Of a stretch of 64,000 nt of DNA, positions 63,565-64,000 are shown one piece after another. Origin of the DNA: Roseofilum capinflatum BLCC-M114 (GTDB lineage Bacteria; Cyanobacteriota; Cyanobacteriia; Cyanobacteriales; Desertifilaceae); contig NZ_JAQOSO010000115.1 of NCBI RefSeq assembly GCF_030068505.1, forward strand, positions 29,316 through 93,315, given 5' to 3'. How positions within the stretch are numbered: the first letter of the stretch is position 1; the number at the start of each line of letters is the position of its first letter. The position numbers and the translations under genes were made by a program. Under the pieces are notes generated by a model. That model was not told the DNA's origin, ran no database searches, and was given only the letters and a program-made list of their open reading frames with translations.

Positions 63565-64000
63565 ATGACACAGTTGGTAGTGTTGAACCTGGAAGGGGTG
63601 AGCAAAACTTTCCATCCCAATCAAGCACCTGTGGTCAATGGGGTCAATTTGACCCTCAAGCAAGGTGATATTTTAGGACTTCTGGGCCCTTCAGGATGTG
63701 GTAAAACGACCTTACTTCGGTTAATTGCTGGATTTGAGCAACCCATTGGGGGCAAGATTGAGTTACTTGGTCAAGATGTGGCCACTGGCAGCTTTTCCCT
63801 GCCTCCAGAGAAACGAGATGTGGGGTTTGTGTTTCAAGATTATGCCCTATTTCCCCATCTAACGGTGGCGGAAAATATTACCTTTGGCTTAAGGCATCGT
63901 CGCAGATCGAGGAAAGGAGTAATCGAAAAACGGCTGTTAGAGGCGATCGCCCTAGTCGGCTTAGACGGACTCCAAAACCGCTACCCTCACCAACTCTCTG
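63565..64000 (+). CDS. ABC transporter ATP-binding protein, probably iron(III) uptake (partial)
   Basis: The first 145 codons run off the right edge. Walker A is LLGPSGCGKTTLLRLIAGFE and the Q-loop is VGFVFQDYALFPHLTVAENI; the signature motif lies beyond the edge. The PPEKRDVGFVFQDYALFPHL pattern is typical of FbpC/FutC, spermidine and molybdate-type importers. The upstream Fur-box promoter favours iron. ATG 63565 has AAGGGAAGAG just before it. Confidence 0.85.
   Translation, partial: MTQLVVLNLEGVSKTFHPNQAPVVNGVNLTLKQGDILGLLGPSGCGKTTLLRLIAGFEQPIGGKIELLGQDVATGSFSLPPEKRDVGFVFQDYALFPHLTVAENITFGLRHRRRSRKGVIEKRLLEAIALVGLDGLQNRYPHQLS

Overview
The window is chromosomal DNA from a filamentous-type cyanobacterium. 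The evidence is the abundance of the HIP1 octamer GCGATCGC, an NDH-1 subunit specific to oxygenic phototrophs (NdhN), the circadian input protein LdpA, a Ycf45-like ATPase, a plastid-fibrillin homologue, a group 2 cyanobacterial sigma factor, Slr1339-type and DUF3134 proteins, XisI, several Uma2 proteins and many heptamer STRR repeats. I cannot name the species from the sequence alone.

Layout. 1-9.4 kb: HMG-CoA reductase (unexpected in a cyanobacterium), SdhA, a small membrane protein, a Cache/PAS/GGDEF diguanylate cyclase, the ribosome-assembly GTPase RbgA, a universal stress protein, phosphoglycerate kinase, and XisI with a broken XisH. 9.4-16.8 kb: mostly housekeeping and signalling genes: mraY, a DUF3134 protein, a fibrillin, an Fe-S-type PD-(D/E)XK nuclease, a prohibitin, a GAF/PAS protein, a chemotaxis receptor and thrB. 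16.8-24.3 kb: urtA and urtB of the urea transporter behind a possible NtcA promoter, then palindromic MITE-like elements, a large RTX/choice-of-anchor protein and a polysaccharide deacetylase. 24.3-32.3 kb: clpB flanked by two about 92% identical Uma2 genes, another Uma2, a CorA-like protein, an alpha/beta hydrolase, gene remnants and repeats. 32.3-46 kb: guaA, cbiD, tRNA-Ser(GGA), the Ycf45-like ATPase, ldpA, an Slr1339-type protein with internal tandem repeats, a VWA protein, ndhN, an HD-like protein, a DMT transporter, a PiT phosphate transporter and ruvC. 45.8-54.4 kb: NlpC/P60, an MscS channel, a GDYXXLXY/DUF2157 pair, a coiled-coil protein with coaD, a pentapeptide-repeat protein and an M20 amidohydrolase.

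The most interesting part is 54.6-59.75 kb. It is an AT-rich, same-strand, tightly packed four-gene cassette: a YaaA/DUF6884-like protein with an extra C-terminal domain, a NurA-family nuclease, a HerA-family ATPase, and a tRNA-guanine-transglycosylase-fold protein resembling DpdA, the enzyme that inserts 7-deazaguanine into DNA. A NurA-HerA nuclease/translocase coupled to a base-exchange enzyme suggests a modification-plus-degradation defence system. It has no visible HIP1 sites over about 5.2 kb and is followed by an internally deleted Uma2 relic, both consistent with an accessory island.

60.4-64 kb: gpsA, a SigC-like sigma factor with a clear terminator, and the first 145 codons of an ABC ATPase. 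A strong promoter carrying a near-perfect Fur box precedes that ATPase, which points to iron(III) uptake (FutC/FbpC type).

Start sites were chosen from Shine-Dalgarno position and family N-termini. Several differ from the longest possible reading frame.
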